64,000 bases of DNA, taken from positions 17,128,054-17,192,053 of the forward strand of contig CM042179.1 in assembly GCA_023376005.1 (NCBI GenBank), in the 5' to 3' direction. Shown in pieces: positions 1 to 12,784 of the stretch; position 1 is the first letter of the stretch, and each line of letters starts with the position of its first letter. The notes under the pieces were generated by a model. The model had not been told where the DNA came from and ran no database searches. It worked only from the letters and a program-made list of their open reading frames with translations. The position numbers were made by a program, and so were the translations under genes. The stretch is from Doryteuthis pealeii. Taxonomy: Eukaryota > Mollusca > Cephalopoda > Myopsida > Loliginidae.

Positions 1-769
1 CAAAATTAATTGCAAAGAGACTTTCATTGTCTGTGGATGATGAAATAAACCCCAATACCCATGTTCAAGACATGGACTAGTTATTCTCGAAAAAGTCTCA
101 TGAACCAAGCCTTTCATTGAACAGATTCCTCATAGTCTAGACATTGCATTCATTGCACCACCACCCTCGATAATATTCATTGCGTACAGATCGAAATGCA
201 GGTGGGTCCCACATTCTGGTGATAGAGAAAGAAACACATTATGACGTAAAAGAAGATGGGATTTTGTTGATATTTTTTATAAGAAATGTAATTATCAATT
301 CCAGCTAATACGCTGTGATGAATGATAATCTGAAGAATAATTCAAGCGAAACATTATTTAGAAAGGTACGAAATGTACCGTCCCAATCTGCTTTAGAATT
401 TCTAAAAACAATCCGATGAAATGAGACATCTTGAGAATCCTTACATTCTACAGCAAGTTCACAGTAACTATAAAATAGTCAAAATGGTCGAGTAATGTAG
501 TGAGAGCTGAGGCACAAAGATTTAGATATGTGATCAAAATTGGTTTTAAGGTGTTGGCTATTACATATATCATGAAACCAGCAGTGTTATTGCGTTGATA
601 TGACCACCTTCGGATCCCTGCGTTCGGATCAAGCGGAAAATATCAACCCAATAAGATATCATCTCCCGCATCCTTATTAAACAGATTTGAACTACATTTT
701 AAAACAGTACGCCCAAAGACAGCCATTACCTCCCCTTGACACAAACACTAGGTCAAAACAACGTGCATA
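1..769. other. Non-coding stretch, nothing recognised
   Basis: AT-rich sequence without a convincing open frame, splice-bounded exon or repeat family that I can name. A short patch near 590-670 is less AT-rich but translates to nothing recognisable. Confidence 0.4.
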
Positions 770-835
770 ACTTTGGTTTATTTGTTTAACGGCATATAAA
801 CATCGCATGGGTTATTTAATACCGAAATTTGATTT
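770..835 (-). mobile_element. Partial SINE tail, family S4
   Basis: The stretch reads GGTTTATTTGTTTAACGGC and then a GGGTTATTTAATACC motif. It matches the non-tRNA tail of the better copies at 1535-1738 and 4022-4272 in the same orientation. The tRNA-like head is missing, so this is a truncated copy. Confidence 0.4.
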
Positions 836-1534
836 ATTTCTAATGTTTGATTACAACTATTTATATTTTTAACGTTCCATTACAATCGCACTTTTTTTAA
901 TCGCACTTTTTTGTGTCTATAATAATAATTTGTTTGTACAGTTATATTGTATTAAGTACTCATGTTTAAATACAAATAGTTTGAATAGTTGTATGATTTC
1001 ACGTATTCCTATATAATACCAATAATTTATGAAATAGAACCTAGAAAGGAATGGATATGGAAATAATGGCAATGAAGAGGGACTCCACATTCCCAAGAGT
1101 CCCAAACTGGAGCCTCACCACCAGATGCAGTTAATTGTCATACCCAGAAAACTTTTGGAAGGGGGGGGGTCTTACAGACAAACTCGAAAAGTGTAAATGA
1201 TTCAATAATAAAAGCTGAAATGATGATTTATCTCGGGAATAGTAGGATAAATTAAATTTCAAAGAAAATTAAGACTAAAATTGTTTTTCCTAAACATCCT
1301 TAATCATGAGATTTTCAACATTCAATTTGAATTAATAGTTTTTAACACAGAAAATATTTTATAGATTATTTGGTTCATTTTACGTTCAAGCTTTCAAAAT
1401 GTCACTTTCTCTATCATTCAATAACGAATCAGACAAGTAATCTATAAACAAAAAACAAAAAAAAATAAAAAAAAAAAACATCGGAGATAAAAATCTAGAA
1501 ACAAGACGGGTTAAATGCTTTAAATATGTTCATT

Positions 1535-1738
1535 TGTTTTGGTTTGGTTTCTTTGTTTAATACCATATCAATCTTTTTTTTATGATGCCAAAACCATCAT
1601 TGTAGAAAAAGTGGTACAATTTAACCTATAGCTGGTAGGGATAAAGGAATTCATACATTTCCTAAGGGTCCAAAAGCGCCACTGGAATTCGAATTCGCTT
1701 ACGAACACGTTAGCCATTACGCCACGGGGATTCCCCTA
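1535..1738 (-). mobile_element. tRNA-derived SINE, family S4
   Basis: On the minus strand the copy starts with CCGTGGCGTAATGGCTAACG, which resembles a tRNA A box region, followed by a GAATTCGAATTCC stretch in the place of a B box. The far end carries the TTGTTTAAT tail shared with the copy at 4022-4272. The family call rests on these two copies sharing head and tail; I cannot name the family. Confidence 0.65.
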
Positions 1739-1750
1739 ATTTGTTTTTCT

Positions 1751-1752
<2 letters not shown>

Positions 1753-1782
<30 letters not shown>

Positions 1783-1784
1783 TG

Positions 1785-1845
<61 letters not shown>
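1753..1845. repeat. Compound microsatellite (TATG)n then (GA)n
   Basis: About nine TATG units run to 1788 and are followed directly by an uninterrupted GA tract to 1845. It abuts the head end of the adjacent SINE. Confidence 0.95.
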
Positions 1846-1847
<2 letters not shown>

Positions 1848-2298
1848 AAGATGATTTTTTTCTTCTTAATAGTGTTTTCATCTTGCTTTTATAGACGTAT
1901 TTAACAGTCTATTTTTCAGACGTATATCAAACTTAGAAATTTGAACAGAGAAATAGTTTCAAAGGACTATAACAAAGTATTAGTCTTTTCGAAATGACGA
2001 CATAACCAATTCGGCTCCCGAATACAGTAAGATTCTCAACTCTTAATTCCTGACTGTATAGTTCAACTAACTACTAATGATATTACGTTATTCTGAGATT
2101 ATATAAGAAAATGTCTCCATTACTAATTTTACCTACCCGGTATCATTCGGACAATTTAACCTATTCTTCATATTAACAATGTTAACATTAAAAACATCAA
2201 AAATACGAACAAATTCAATTATATAAATTATTCGCTTATCTTAAAGATAAGCACTCCCAATTTTTTAGCCCCCCCCCCCTAAATGCACCCTTCAAATC

Positions 2299-2645
2299 AA
2301 CAGTAGGAGCCAACCTCGTATATTCTTTTGATTAGTTTCTTTTTTCTTTTTTTTCGGGAAAATAAACTTGTTTTTCATCCGAAGTCTTAAATAATTTTAT
2401 TTTACAATGAATTATTTTGGATATTTTTCAATAAATATGTCACAATAAAAGTTTTCAAATTTTATTATTGAAAAGAAAAAGTTAATTCATTGTTAAAAAA
2501 AAAGTTAATTGAGAAATATTTATTGAAAAACGTCCAAAATAATCTATTGTAAAAGAAGATCGTTTAATAATTCAGATGAAAATCAAGTTTATTTTCCCGC
2601 CAAAAAGACCAAAAGAGCGTATGATGCTGGTTCCTGTTGCTAATC
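2299..2645. mobile_element. Foldback element (MITE-like) with about 130-bp arms
   Basis: The left arm (about 2300-2440) and right arm (about 2513-2640) are diverged reverse complements. Shared blocks are GGGAAAATAAACTTG near 2355 against its complement near 2587-2601, and ATTTTGGA plus TTTTCAATAAATAT near 2413-2438 against 2515-2545. The roughly 70-bp centre is non-coding. No target duplication was resolved, so the superfamily is unknown. Confidence 0.7.
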
Positions 2646-4021
2646 TAAAAGGAACATGACATCCTTTAAATGCGTATCTTGATGATAACCAAATGTTTAT
2701 ATTATTGACCTTTCTCAAAGTTATAGACAATATTTATTAATTCTGATAAAAAGCTTCATTATATTTTGTTGTTTTTTATCACATTTATTTCATTAAATTT
2801 ATTTTATTTGAAAGACAAGTTTTACAAAGCTTCTTTACTCCAAAATGTTACAATGTAATTTAAAGTTATAAAAGAAACTAACCAGAAAAAATATGAGTAC
2901 CAAGTCAAAATTGATCAAATGTGTAATGAAAATATCTAAATTAAATGAAAGTTTAGCAACTTTCAAGTTTTAAAAAATTTAAAGAATTTAGCCATGTTAA
3001 ATAATTAATTTTATTATTATAAATATTTATAAAATGAAAAAGATTCATGGTAATATAAAGTCATATGATGGTGAAAACGTAATGAAAATACCAATTTTAA
3101 GTTAATGATTTGTGATTACTGTAATGAAAATAATTGGTTGGATCAAAACTATTTGACGAGAGACATAATAACGGGCATTTAACAATGTATAAAACTGTAT
3201 AAAAATTGGGTTAGATATTAAAAATATTAATTCTGCTGTCAGAATAAATCAAGCATATATTTTTTGGTTGATTTATTTGCAGTAGTTTAAATTATCTAGA
3301 GTTTAGCAGGCTAACATTTTTGGTCAAATTCAAAATTAATCTTTTCACCGATATTAATTATTGAAGAGATTTTAATAATTTATCCAGAAATCTTATTTCT
3401 TCTTTTGAGTAATAGATAACTGAAATGAATTAGGTATTTATTTAACTGTACCTCACCCCAAGATCGGTTTAATATGGGGACCACCAGAAAGCAAGCCTCC
3501 CTAGGATTGGCTAAAATAGCTCAGCTCTGTTATCATTCCCCTTTTAAGTGCCTCAGCAATAAACTCAGTCCTTACCCTATTTAGACATATGTGTGGGGGG
3601 GGGGGCTAGTTCGGATGGCTTCTGAAACAGAGATGATTTATTATAATTTACCAAATACATGGATGTGATGATTAAGCAGACATGATCTGAAATAACCCCC
3701 CCCCCAAAAAAAAAATGTTCATAAAAACAATTTCATAATTTTTCAAAAGTAGTCATCATCATCATTCTTCTTTATAGATATTTTAAGAAAATCTGTAGAA
3801 AAATTCCTTAACAAGTTTATTCATACTAAAGAATATTTTATTAAAATTAGAGTATACCAAATATTTAACAAATCTATTGCAAATATGAACATCCAGTATT
3901 ATCTATTTATCTATATTCAAAATATAGATATAAAAAATAGGAACCTAAAATTAAATGCGTATCATAAAATAATATTTAAAAGAGTCAATGATAATTGGTA
4001 AAAGACTGATTCTTTAAAAGT
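2646..4021. other. AT-rich non-coding stretch
   Basis: No gene or named repeat is seen. Homopolymer G and C runs occur at about 3595-3606 and 3698-3706. A patch at 3450-3560 is less AT-rich but yields no recognisable frame. Confidence 0.4.
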
Positions 4022-4272
4022 TAAGGTTTGGTTAGGTTTCTTTGTTTAATGGCATATCAACCTTTGTGGATTATTTAATGCCAAATCCATTCTTGTAGAA
4101 GAACAGTAATGGTACTATTTGACAGATGGTTGGGAGTATGAGGTGGTTCATACCCTTCGAAAGGATATTAGTCAGAAAGTGAATGTAATAGCACGACTGG
4201 AGTTCAAACTCACTTATTACAATGTTGCAGTCCAGCATGTTAACCACTATGCCACGGATTCCACCCACCCAT
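4022..4272 (-). mobile_element. tRNA-derived SINE, family S4, near full-length
   Basis: Read on the minus strand, GGAATCCGTGGCATAGTGGT gives an A-box-like head and GAGTTTGAACTCC a B-box-like block. These are followed by a unique body and the TTGTTTAAT-type tail. Open frames across it on both strands are products of the SINE sequence and not genes. Confidence 0.75.
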
Positions 4273-4460
4273 TTAAAAATCAAACAAACTATTTGCTTAT
4301 AAAGAGATCATCTGAGTCTTACAAGTTAACTATTAAGTAGATGTAAATGTTTTAGAAATACTTTGATTAATTTTGCTACTTCAAAATAAATTTGTATTAT
4401 TCTATTTTCATCAGTAATAACAATGTTATCAAAGTATTTTCCCACTGAAGACCATTCTAA

Positions 4461-4568
4461 AACATGTTCATAGAACCAAGTTGGGTAAACATGTTCATAG
4501 AACCAAGTTGGGTAAACATGTTCATAGAACCAAGTTGGGTAAACATGTTCATAGAACCAAGTTGGGTA
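4461..4568. repeat. 27-bp tandem repeat, four copies
   Basis: Four identical 27-bp units begin at 4461, 4488, 4515 and 4542. Each starts AACATGTTCATAGAACCAAG. A fifth unit begins and decays at 4569. Because 27 is a multiple of three, the array creates an open frame of repeated residues, but nothing else indicates coding. Confidence 0.95.
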
Positions 4569-4569
4569 A

Positions 4570-5657
4570 ACAGGTTAAAACTATTTTCATCTATTTGTCT
4601 AAAAAATCTAGATCCAATCCACATAAAACAACAAAAAATCTAGATACAAATAAAAATATTGATCATTTGTAATGAGAATATCTAAGTAAGAATCACATCT
4701 TTATACACCAGACTGTAATCAAATATCAGGTCACACCAGTAAAAGTTTTAGTTTAAATTCACCTATGAAAAAAGTTCTTGATTATATATAGAGTTCATTT
4801 AAGGAACATGAAATCAATAAGACCAAAGAATATTTTAAGAAATATGTTTAGATTCTGTTTACTCCTCAATACCTTCTTTTTTTAACCCAAAACATGGGTT
4901 ACAAAGGTCACTTCAGTATCTTAGATTCATCTAGATTTTTGTCATATTTGATAAAACTCATTGCAAGATTGAGAGCTGTTTCCTAAATAAAACTAAGAGT
5001 AAAATAAACTCATTCCAGATTCTAAATATTTAACACTTGTAGAAATTACTGAAGGTATATTTTAATATATAACTATGAACCTTTTTTTTATGCCAATTAG
5101 ACTTCAATTTCATCTCATTAAAAATGGCAAATTTGTTCTCCAGTTACAAGTATAACATATGCAACTATCAAGGCAAATGAATATAAGGAAACAAACATTA
5201 CTGTATTAAACAGGTTGCAATATATTGTTATAAAACAAGTAACCTTTAAAATATTAATATCAAGCAATTTTTAAAATTCAGTTTTAATTTACATGAATAT
5301 TTTACATCATTCTCAATAACTTCTACAGAAAGTGTTTTTTTTTAAAGGTGATATTAATAGCAGTAATTTCAATATTAAATTCAAAACTAGTTCATTTAGA
5401 TAATTTCAGCTAAAGCCGTAAATTGATAACAGCATTTATTAAAATAATGCATCAAATGTTTTCTTATATTTAGAGCATTACTTATACTGTTTTCCTAAAC
5501 AGAAAATCAGCACCATGTTCATGCTCTGCTTAATAGTCAAACTTTATTTGTAAGTCAATATGACACAGTGTCCTATTTATTTTTAATTCAGCAAACACAT
5601 GTAAAATTTGACTACACCAGCTGTTCACGATTCATTATTTTTGTAATAAATGTAGAA

Positions 5658-5688
<31 letters not shown>

Positions 5689-6683
5689 GGAAACATTTGA
5701 GTTTATAAATGATTATTACAAGTTAATCTATTAAAATTATAGAAATACCAAAAAAATGCTGAATGGCAATATTCATGCTGAATTAAAGAAACACCTGACA
5801 TTAGTTAAGAATTTCCAAAATACAGAATAGATTATTTTTTAAAGTATTAAATCAAACTTTATAAAAAGAAATTATAAAAAGTAAGAAAATTCAAAATAAA
5901 ACAACATTAATGAAGAGATATCTTTTTCAGAAAAAAAAAAAAAAAAAGATTGTTTTTTTTCCTACTTTTATATGCAGTTATTTTTTACACAATAATTTCA
6001 TTTAACCAAAACAAAAAAGAAGCCAACCTTAAAAGAAAGAAAACAAAAATCTGTTTTCAGATTTTATGATTGATCTTTTATTCATCTTTTAAAAAAAAGT
6101 TCATGCTACCCTAACTTATATATGCATGCTATTTTTTTAATTATAAATTTAAATATATATATATATATATATATATAATTACAATAAAACATAATGCTCC
6201 CAATATTCAGGATAGAGCACTTTAGGGGAAACATTAATTGAAATTTCATTGCTATAGCGTAAGCATTTACTCGCCTGTTGTTTAGAGACTTGAGTTCTCT
6301 GGTGATTGTAAAAACATATATCCTGTAAATATGTATCAATTAATTGTTCACCCCGGACTGGCAGTTGCAAGGGTAAGGAACTTGGCAGACAAAAATTCTG
6401 TCAGGTTTTGCTCCCGGCTAGAGGTAGCTGTTAAAAAAGTTGAGCCATACTGTTGAGACGTAAACATCGAAACATGTGTCTGTGGATAACTGATTATATA
6501 TATATATATATATATATGTAGTTTGAATTTTGTTAGATAGGTGTTTTTGATAAGTGGTTAAAACAAATTAATTTTGTCATTTTATTTTTCCATCAAACCA
6601 ACCATGTGCAATGATTAAACAATTTGTCTAACACAATTTAGACAAAAACTATCAGATCAGTAAAAAAAAGTAAAGTCATTGGG
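4570..6683. other. AT-rich non-coding stretch with (TA)n tracts
   Basis: The stretch contains (TA)n tracts at 5658-5682, 6152-6177 and 6494-6517 and an A tract at about 5932-5947. The block at 6340-6490 has higher complexity and may be a repeat end, but I cannot assign it. No gene is seen. Confidence 0.4.
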
Positions 6684-6918
6684 TTAGCCTAAAGTCGGTA
6701 TCAGCCAATCAGCAAGGGAGTCTATCCCCTTTTCATTAACACTAGACCAAGGAGATTGTTTTTGCGTCTAAGGTGGAGCGTCACACTTACCATCAGCTCC
6801 TTACTTTACTGCACAGATCCCTGTGCTACTCATACGCTGAGTTGGCAAGGGCCAGTATCAAGTTAGGAACCTTGTGGTTTCTAGCCGAACGCTCTACCAA
6901 CTGAGCTAACCCGGCCCT
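6684..6918 (-). mobile_element. tRNA-derived SINE, family S1
   Basis: The minus strand begins GGGTTAGCTCAGTTGGTAGA, a very good tRNA-like A box region, and continues with GGTTCCTAACTTGATACTGG, a degenerate B box. The body is shared with copies at 19447-19682 and, in the opposite orientation, at 43169-43400. This is a tRNA pseudogene-headed SINE and not a functional tRNA, because no acceptor stem closes. Confidence 0.8.
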
Positions 6919-7329
6919 TTTTTCAGATCAGTATGGAAAAGGATTTTTTTTCTTAAAGTCTAAATCTTGAAACCAAAAACTAATTCTAACAAAGTTAAAT
7001 ATCCATAAAAATATATGAAAAGATCACAAGCAAAGAATCCATCATACTGGATAAAGCAATGGCTACAGGAAACAGTTCACAACTAATTTTTAACTAACAT
7101 TGGACTACAACAAAAATTTCCCAACAAAGAAAATGATAAAATAAAGGCATGTCAAAAAGAAAAACTCAATGAAAATGACACATCAAAGTTCATCCAGGAA
7201 AGCAGTTGTTAATATCAACAAATATCCACTAAGTACATACAAAGAAACAGTAGGAAACAAAGATCTGAACTTTGCTATTTCTAAAAAATGAGTATTAGAC
7301 AGACAGACATAATAATACTAACTGAGGAT

Positions 7330-8120
7330 TACCACAAAGAATCTTAATCCCCAAGATGATGAGATTAGGTGAAAAGTAAAACAAAGTGAAAGCCAAAACC
7401 TCAACAATAGACAAAGGCAGCACAATGGTTGTGATGGACAAATCAGACTACTCATAAAAATTAGCAAGGTTTGTTGGGGATGGCAACTACTGGTAACTAA
7501 AGGAGGATCCATTATAAATAAAAAGATTGAAAAGCTGTCACAGATCTTAAACAAGAATAGAAATAATTTCAACAACAATGAATACTGACAGGTGAACTCA
7601 CACAACAGTAAGTTTTCACACCTGTAGAGCCTGCCCAAAATTCATAAAAGGCATTCCTTTCAGATCTACAGTCAGTTTCTGAGGGTCAGTATGTCATCCA
7701 TTGAGCTGATTCAGGTATATATAGTCAACTCACTGACAAATTCTTATTCTATGTAAATAACTCAGCCCACTTTATAAAAATAATTGAAGATACTTTTTCA
7801 GATAAAGATCTTCAAGTTTGTAAGTCTATTCACCAAAGTTTCTATATCAATGGTTAAAAGAAACAAGGATCCAACCCAACATTTGAAGAAATAGACAACA
7901 TTTTGTATACAAACATTCTAATTGGATTAGGAAATTTATTGACATAAAGAAAGGTATGACTAAGTGGGGGAATAGGGATCATCACTGTCTCCAATAATGA
8001 CAAACTTATATACTTTGAGAAAACAAACTATACCAATAAGACCATCCATCTGGCTGAGATATGAGAGATGACACCTTTTATACTTAGAGAAATGTGAAAG
8101 TGCTGTTGGGCAATGTTTAT
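7330..8120 (+). pseudogene. Penelope-like element reverse transcriptase remnant
   Basis: A degraded reverse transcriptase is readable across several frames on the plus strand. Visible pieces are TMVVMDKSDY near 7420, LPKIHK at 7631-7648, then GIPFRSTVSF from 7649 after a frame change, a segment ending NSAHFIKIIEDTF near 7756-7798, and GSSLSPIMTNLY at 7976-8011. The LPKIHK motif followed by a PxRPIVS-like block and GSxLSPxxxN is the layout of Penelope-like (PLE) reverse transcriptases. Multiple stops and frameshifts show the copy is dead. A PLE GIY-YIG endonuclease would be expected downstream, but I cannot confirm one. It could instead be another uncommon reverse transcriptase group. The assignment is from motif memory, not a search. 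Confidence 0.6.
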
Positions 8121-9047
8121 AAGACTCAATTCAGTTCACTAGAGAAAACTAAACAAATGATTAGTTTTCTTGGATGGACCAATAACCTGCACAGAACATG
8201 GATTCAGTATATCTATATAGTATAATCCAACATTCACTTGATATCATTTAAATTTCAATCATTCATATTATACAAAAATGTATAAGATAATAAAGGATAT
8301 TTTTGCTGTTTACAACACCAAACAATGTGACATTAACACTTGCTAACTAACCGACTTCCACCATATTGTTTGCTTTTAAAAAATAAGATGGTTTTTCCAG
8401 TTTTTGATGAGGCTGTAAACGCATGGAATCTTAAGAGAGAAAAAAAGGTCAACAGCAAGAAAGAATCCAAATGGTTGTCTTGAATGTACAGTTTATATTT
8501 TTGTTTGAGAAGGTACACTTTTCTTGGAAGGTCCAGTTGGTTTTACTCAATGTAAAATAATCATACTAAGTTCCAATTACTATCAAATTGGTAAGACAAT
8601 GCAACAAGTACCTGTAACTCAATACGGATCTAACCTTGCTGCAATCCTACTGCAGAATACCAGTGTATTTATGAAGCCTCATAACATCATAGAAACCAAG
8701 CAGCCAATCAGGACTTAAGGAATGGAATCACCCAAATACATGAATGGACTATTCTTGAGTTCCATAAGTACCAGCTATCTTGGGCACTAGTTCAGTTGGG
8801 CTTAGCCATTTGCTGTTGTCAAAAACCAACAGTTATACTGACTGACTTCAACACTCAGCTAGCTTCCTTTTCTCTGATTATCATCAACATCAAACCAATA
8901 TTAACAACTTAGTCAAAATGAATAACAGATGGTGTTTACTACAAAATTTTGGTCAAATGCTTCAAATTTCACTTGCTAATTTGATTCCACTCACTATACC
9001 AAACTTAATTTCTTACTACTGTTAACTTCTAACTTACATGAAGCAAG

Positions 9048-9112
<65 letters not shown>

Positions 9113-11279
9113 AACCTAGACCAGAAACCTTCTCCTGGTTTTAAGCACTACTAGTTTACATTGGAAAAGGACCATTCTGGAATCATCACTTCTTTTATTT
9201 TCTGGAGCACCTACATAATTGAATTTAATAAGAAAAAAACATAAAACCTTAATCAAAATAATCATTTCCTATAATCTGAACGTGAAGAAAATATTCATCA
9301 AGTGTAATGATATCAAACATGAAATGTCTAGGGATTTATTAATGAGCCACAATTCCATGTACAAAGTTTTCCTAAAACAAAAATGAAAAGTATGAAGCAT
9401 TAAAATAAGGTATGACTGACCGTACATAGAAAGGGGATGGGGATACGCTAACCTTTATGGAATTAAGTCAAAATAATAAATAGAATTATTGATGAAGTAC
9501 AAAGGAATCTTCCAAATATAGTCAGAGAGAGAGAGATAACTCAATCATCAACCCCAATATTGACATTAGAATCTTGTGGGAAACATTAGTCAGAAAAGAA
9601 CCAGTGATAAAACTAAGATTCTATATGAATAGGCAGAAAAATTAGAGCATGTACAAAACTCAACATTACAATGCCACAAGGTTAATACAGAGTCAGTAAA
9701 TATAATTTCAATAACACACAGATGCAATATAATGACTTTTACTTTCTATCTCGGACTCTCTTGTAGCTAACAACAATAACTACTGCGATATAATACTGGT
9801 ATGTCAACTAGTAGATGTAGGCCTTTGCAAAATTCTAGATATAAAGTGTGGGCGAGTGAAAAGATCATTCACTTTGTTCAAAGGAAAATTTGTCTCATTG
9901 TTAGTTAATACTACCTCACTGTTGAACAATGATTTTAACCGTCCCCATTCCAATAGCAGAAACGGCAAATGGAAATATGTATCTATATTTAACCTCATAT
10001 CGACAACCTACAATCAGGATTGTAAAAGTACCCGCAACCCCAAAATTTTGCGCCTTAAAAGGTGACAGCAGTTTAGCTTGTTGCTATGATGACTGACCTT
10101 CAGACTGGAAGTATTTTGAACTTTATATTTGTTAGAACCATTCTAAAAACTCTGACGAATGTTTGGTGCACATAAAAAAAGGGGAACGAAAAAACATTCT
10201 TTCTTTCACATCACCAATGATATCACAGTGAGTTGAATCTCTCTCTTGTTTTATATATGTCTTTTTTAAGATTGACTAAGTGTTGAATGTTCGATCACTC
10301 GTTTGCACATATATGATAAAATAGATACTTATTCAATATCCCCCATTTTCTTTTTGTTGTTGTTTGCCTTTGTATATTCTTTTATTGTCTGTATTTTCTG
10401 TAAATAAACTTGTTGCTATCAATGAGATCTTGTCTGATTGTCTTTTGTTGCCTGGCATATGTGTTCTGTATTACTCTCTTGTACACTTATCAAAGCTGAG
10501 AAGGAGAATTCCCTGTCCCTTGTGTTTTTATTCATTTATATATTTTTTTTACACTCTGGATATCTTGCTTTTACATGTTTTTAATTATTATTATTGTTAC
10601 GCCAGCGTTTTTGTCGTACCCAACGAGTGCGTGCACATAACACTACAATTACAAGATTTTGCTCAGGGGAGAAGAAATCACTTAAGTTAATTATGCAGTC
10701 TGGGTCTTATATGTTTAGAATTGCAACTGTAGTGTAAAAACTCTAAGAGGGTTGGTCAAATAACAGTACAAAATAAAAGGTTTAAGTCCAGACTATTAGT
10801 TTGGTTGAAACTTTAATTTGTATTCTCATGTAAACCTTGTAAGCGTTACATAGACAAAAGCTTGGTTCTTTGTAGCCATTAATTAGGGAGATAAAAAAAT
10901 TGAAACACATCCATGGAATGCATCCTTTCTTGAAGTGCTGACTTTCACATATACCAATCTGGCTTCACTTTCATTTGATGGTTTTGCATATTTCTAACTG
11001 AATCACAACATAACAAAAAAAAAATCCTTCTTAGATGATTGGATATTTGCATATGTTTAAACTTTTCATAAAACTTAAGCAAAATTGTCACATGATACAG
11101 CAATCAACATAATTGGGAATACCTAAAAAGAATCTTAATCCATCAAAGCAGGGAATCATGAGTAATCCCAAAAGTAAGGTTTCCAAAATATTTAGAAATC
11201 ACAGAAACATTTGTTTATTTTCAATGATTATACATCATCTTAAAGTTTGAACTTGTATTTATTTTTCTACATAATTGCC
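8121..11279. other. Non-coding stretch, possible continuation of the Penelope remnant
   Basis: The sequence from 8121 to about 8900 keeps a moderate, coding-like complexity and may be the decayed 3' part of the Penelope-like element. A (TA)n tract lies at 9052-9110. The rest shows no recognisable gene. An open frame at 10364-10690 has no family features. Confidence 0.35.
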
Positions 11280-11657
11280 ATTTTGGTTGATGCATTTTTG
11301 TAGGCACTGTAGCAGTTTTTGTATGCCCATGTCATACCAGCTCACTAGTATGTCATTGAGGAAGCATTGCATCTTGTCATGGTTGTAAACTCCCTACACC
11401 ACTTGTGGTCAAAAATTGACATCCATGCATGACTCACCATACACTTCTGTTAATTGGTTAAAAGAGCAAACAAATAACTGCACATCAGCAGATACAACTG
11501 CCAAGCCAAGACTAAGTGTGGCAGGGGCAGTTACAGGTGTATGCACAAGAAACACAACAGTGTTGTCAAGAGCTGCATGAACAGTTTCCCTGTGTCTCCA
11601 GCAATTTGAAGACTTTACTTTTGGAATTACTTTTGTGCTTACCATATGCATTTGCAC
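11280..11657 (-). pseudogene. Mariner-like transposase C-terminal fragment
   Basis: On the minus strand one frame runs from about 11657 to 11273 with two internal stops near 11407-11423. It ends with FLNDILVSWYDMGIQKLL, then CINQNGNYVEK and a stop. The pattern of GIQKL, CIN and G(N/D)YVEK-stop resembles the C terminus of many mariner/SETMAR-type transposases. The upstream residues are not recognisable as the catalytic DDD core, so only the tail is supported. It is a dead fragment. Confidence 0.5.
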
Positions 11658-11849
11658 ACTATATCTTATGCAAATTATATTTGAGTATATTTTAATTTTC
11701 CAATTGTTATTTTGTTAAGTAATGCAAAATTAGAAAATAAAAGATCAAAAATGAAGAACAAACAAAAAAGAGACTAATGATATCAACATTTAATCAATGT
11801 GCAGTTAAAAAATTCATAAACATTTTGTTAGCATTGTTGGCAAGCCTTA

Positions 11850-11958
11850 GAATACACTGACTGTATGCTCTGCCGAGGGGTAAGACCTCCCAACTTTTTT
11901 TTTGGCGGGGTGGGGGTGGGGTCTTACCCCTCGGCAGGACATACAGATCAGTGTACTC
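11850..11958. repeat. Hairpin with about 39-bp arms and G/T-rich loop
   Basis: The left arm (11850-11888) and right arm (11919-11958) are reverse complements with a few mismatches, centred on the exact block TGCCGAGGGGTAAGAC. The loop of about 30 bp is T-rich and then G-rich. It could be a short MITE or a foldback. It explains the open frame seen across it. Confidence 0.8.
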
Positions 11959-12119
11959 TACTTCAAAGTGCTGGGGACACAGGGAAACTGTTCATATTCA
12001 GGCATGACACTAAACTACATCTGATGGTGATCTGGAAATCTGGGGAGAGTAGAGTATCACCCTGACCCAGAGTCCCACTATGGGTGAAATAGATTGGTTT
12101 AAAAATCCTTAGTATTAAA

Positions 12120-12370
12120 ACTGTGGCTTATGATGTCAAGTTAAATATCCTAGCAGACTACTACCTGGAGGTTATGAGTTCAATCTCTGGTCCTGGTTTC
12201 AGTAGTGGTGAAAAAGATGAAAAGTGGCTGATACAAAATACCTCCACATACCTTCTGCGGAATGAAAATAATCTACCACTGGAAAATTATCGAGTATGAT
12301 AAAAGGTACTTGAAGAAGGCTAGAGAATACAACAGCTGAAATGTTGTGAGTATAGCTGTCTTGCTATGTG
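12120..12370. other. Possible repeat fragment of moderate complexity
   Basis: The stretch contains GAGTTCAATCTCTGG, similar to a tRNA B box, near 12176-12190, and then an unassigned body. It may be another tRNA-derived SINE, but I see no second copy in the window. Confidence 0.25.
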
Positions 12371-12784
12371 TAGAGAATAATAATGCCTTATCTCAGAAAT
12401 ATAGACAGATAAAACCAAAATGAAGTTTCTATAATTTAATGATACAAAAACTCACAAAATCCTTATATAAAATAATAAGTATTTTTGAGACAACATGGCT
12501 TGTACAATAATCCTGTTCAGTTATGAGTGCATATCAGAATTGGTCTAGGAAAGATTATCAACTGCCAACATTCAACAGCCAATACCTATCAATTAAAATG
12601 TAAAATGGAAAGAGGATTTCCTACCAGGTAGAAGCCAACAGAAGAGTTATTTTTGTATAAATTGTAGATAGCTTTAATCAAGGAAATAATGTTTTAGAAT
12701 ATATCAATCCTTATTGCATTTGGGTACTCTGTTGACATTAGACAATAGTCTAATGTCACAACAGAGTACACAAGTTAATCATTA

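Noticed and set aside
6360..6490. Hammerhead-ribozyme-like CGAAAC near a possible retroelement end
   Set aside because: No CTGATGA core is present on either strand at the right distance.
6684..6918. Functional tRNA gene on the minus strand
   Set aside because: The A box is good but the B box is degenerate, no cloverleaf closes, and the sequence continues into a body shared by other copies: it is a SINE.
10364..10690. 108-residue open frame
   Set aside because: No conserved motif or exon-like boundaries could be seen, and composition follows the local T-rich DNA.
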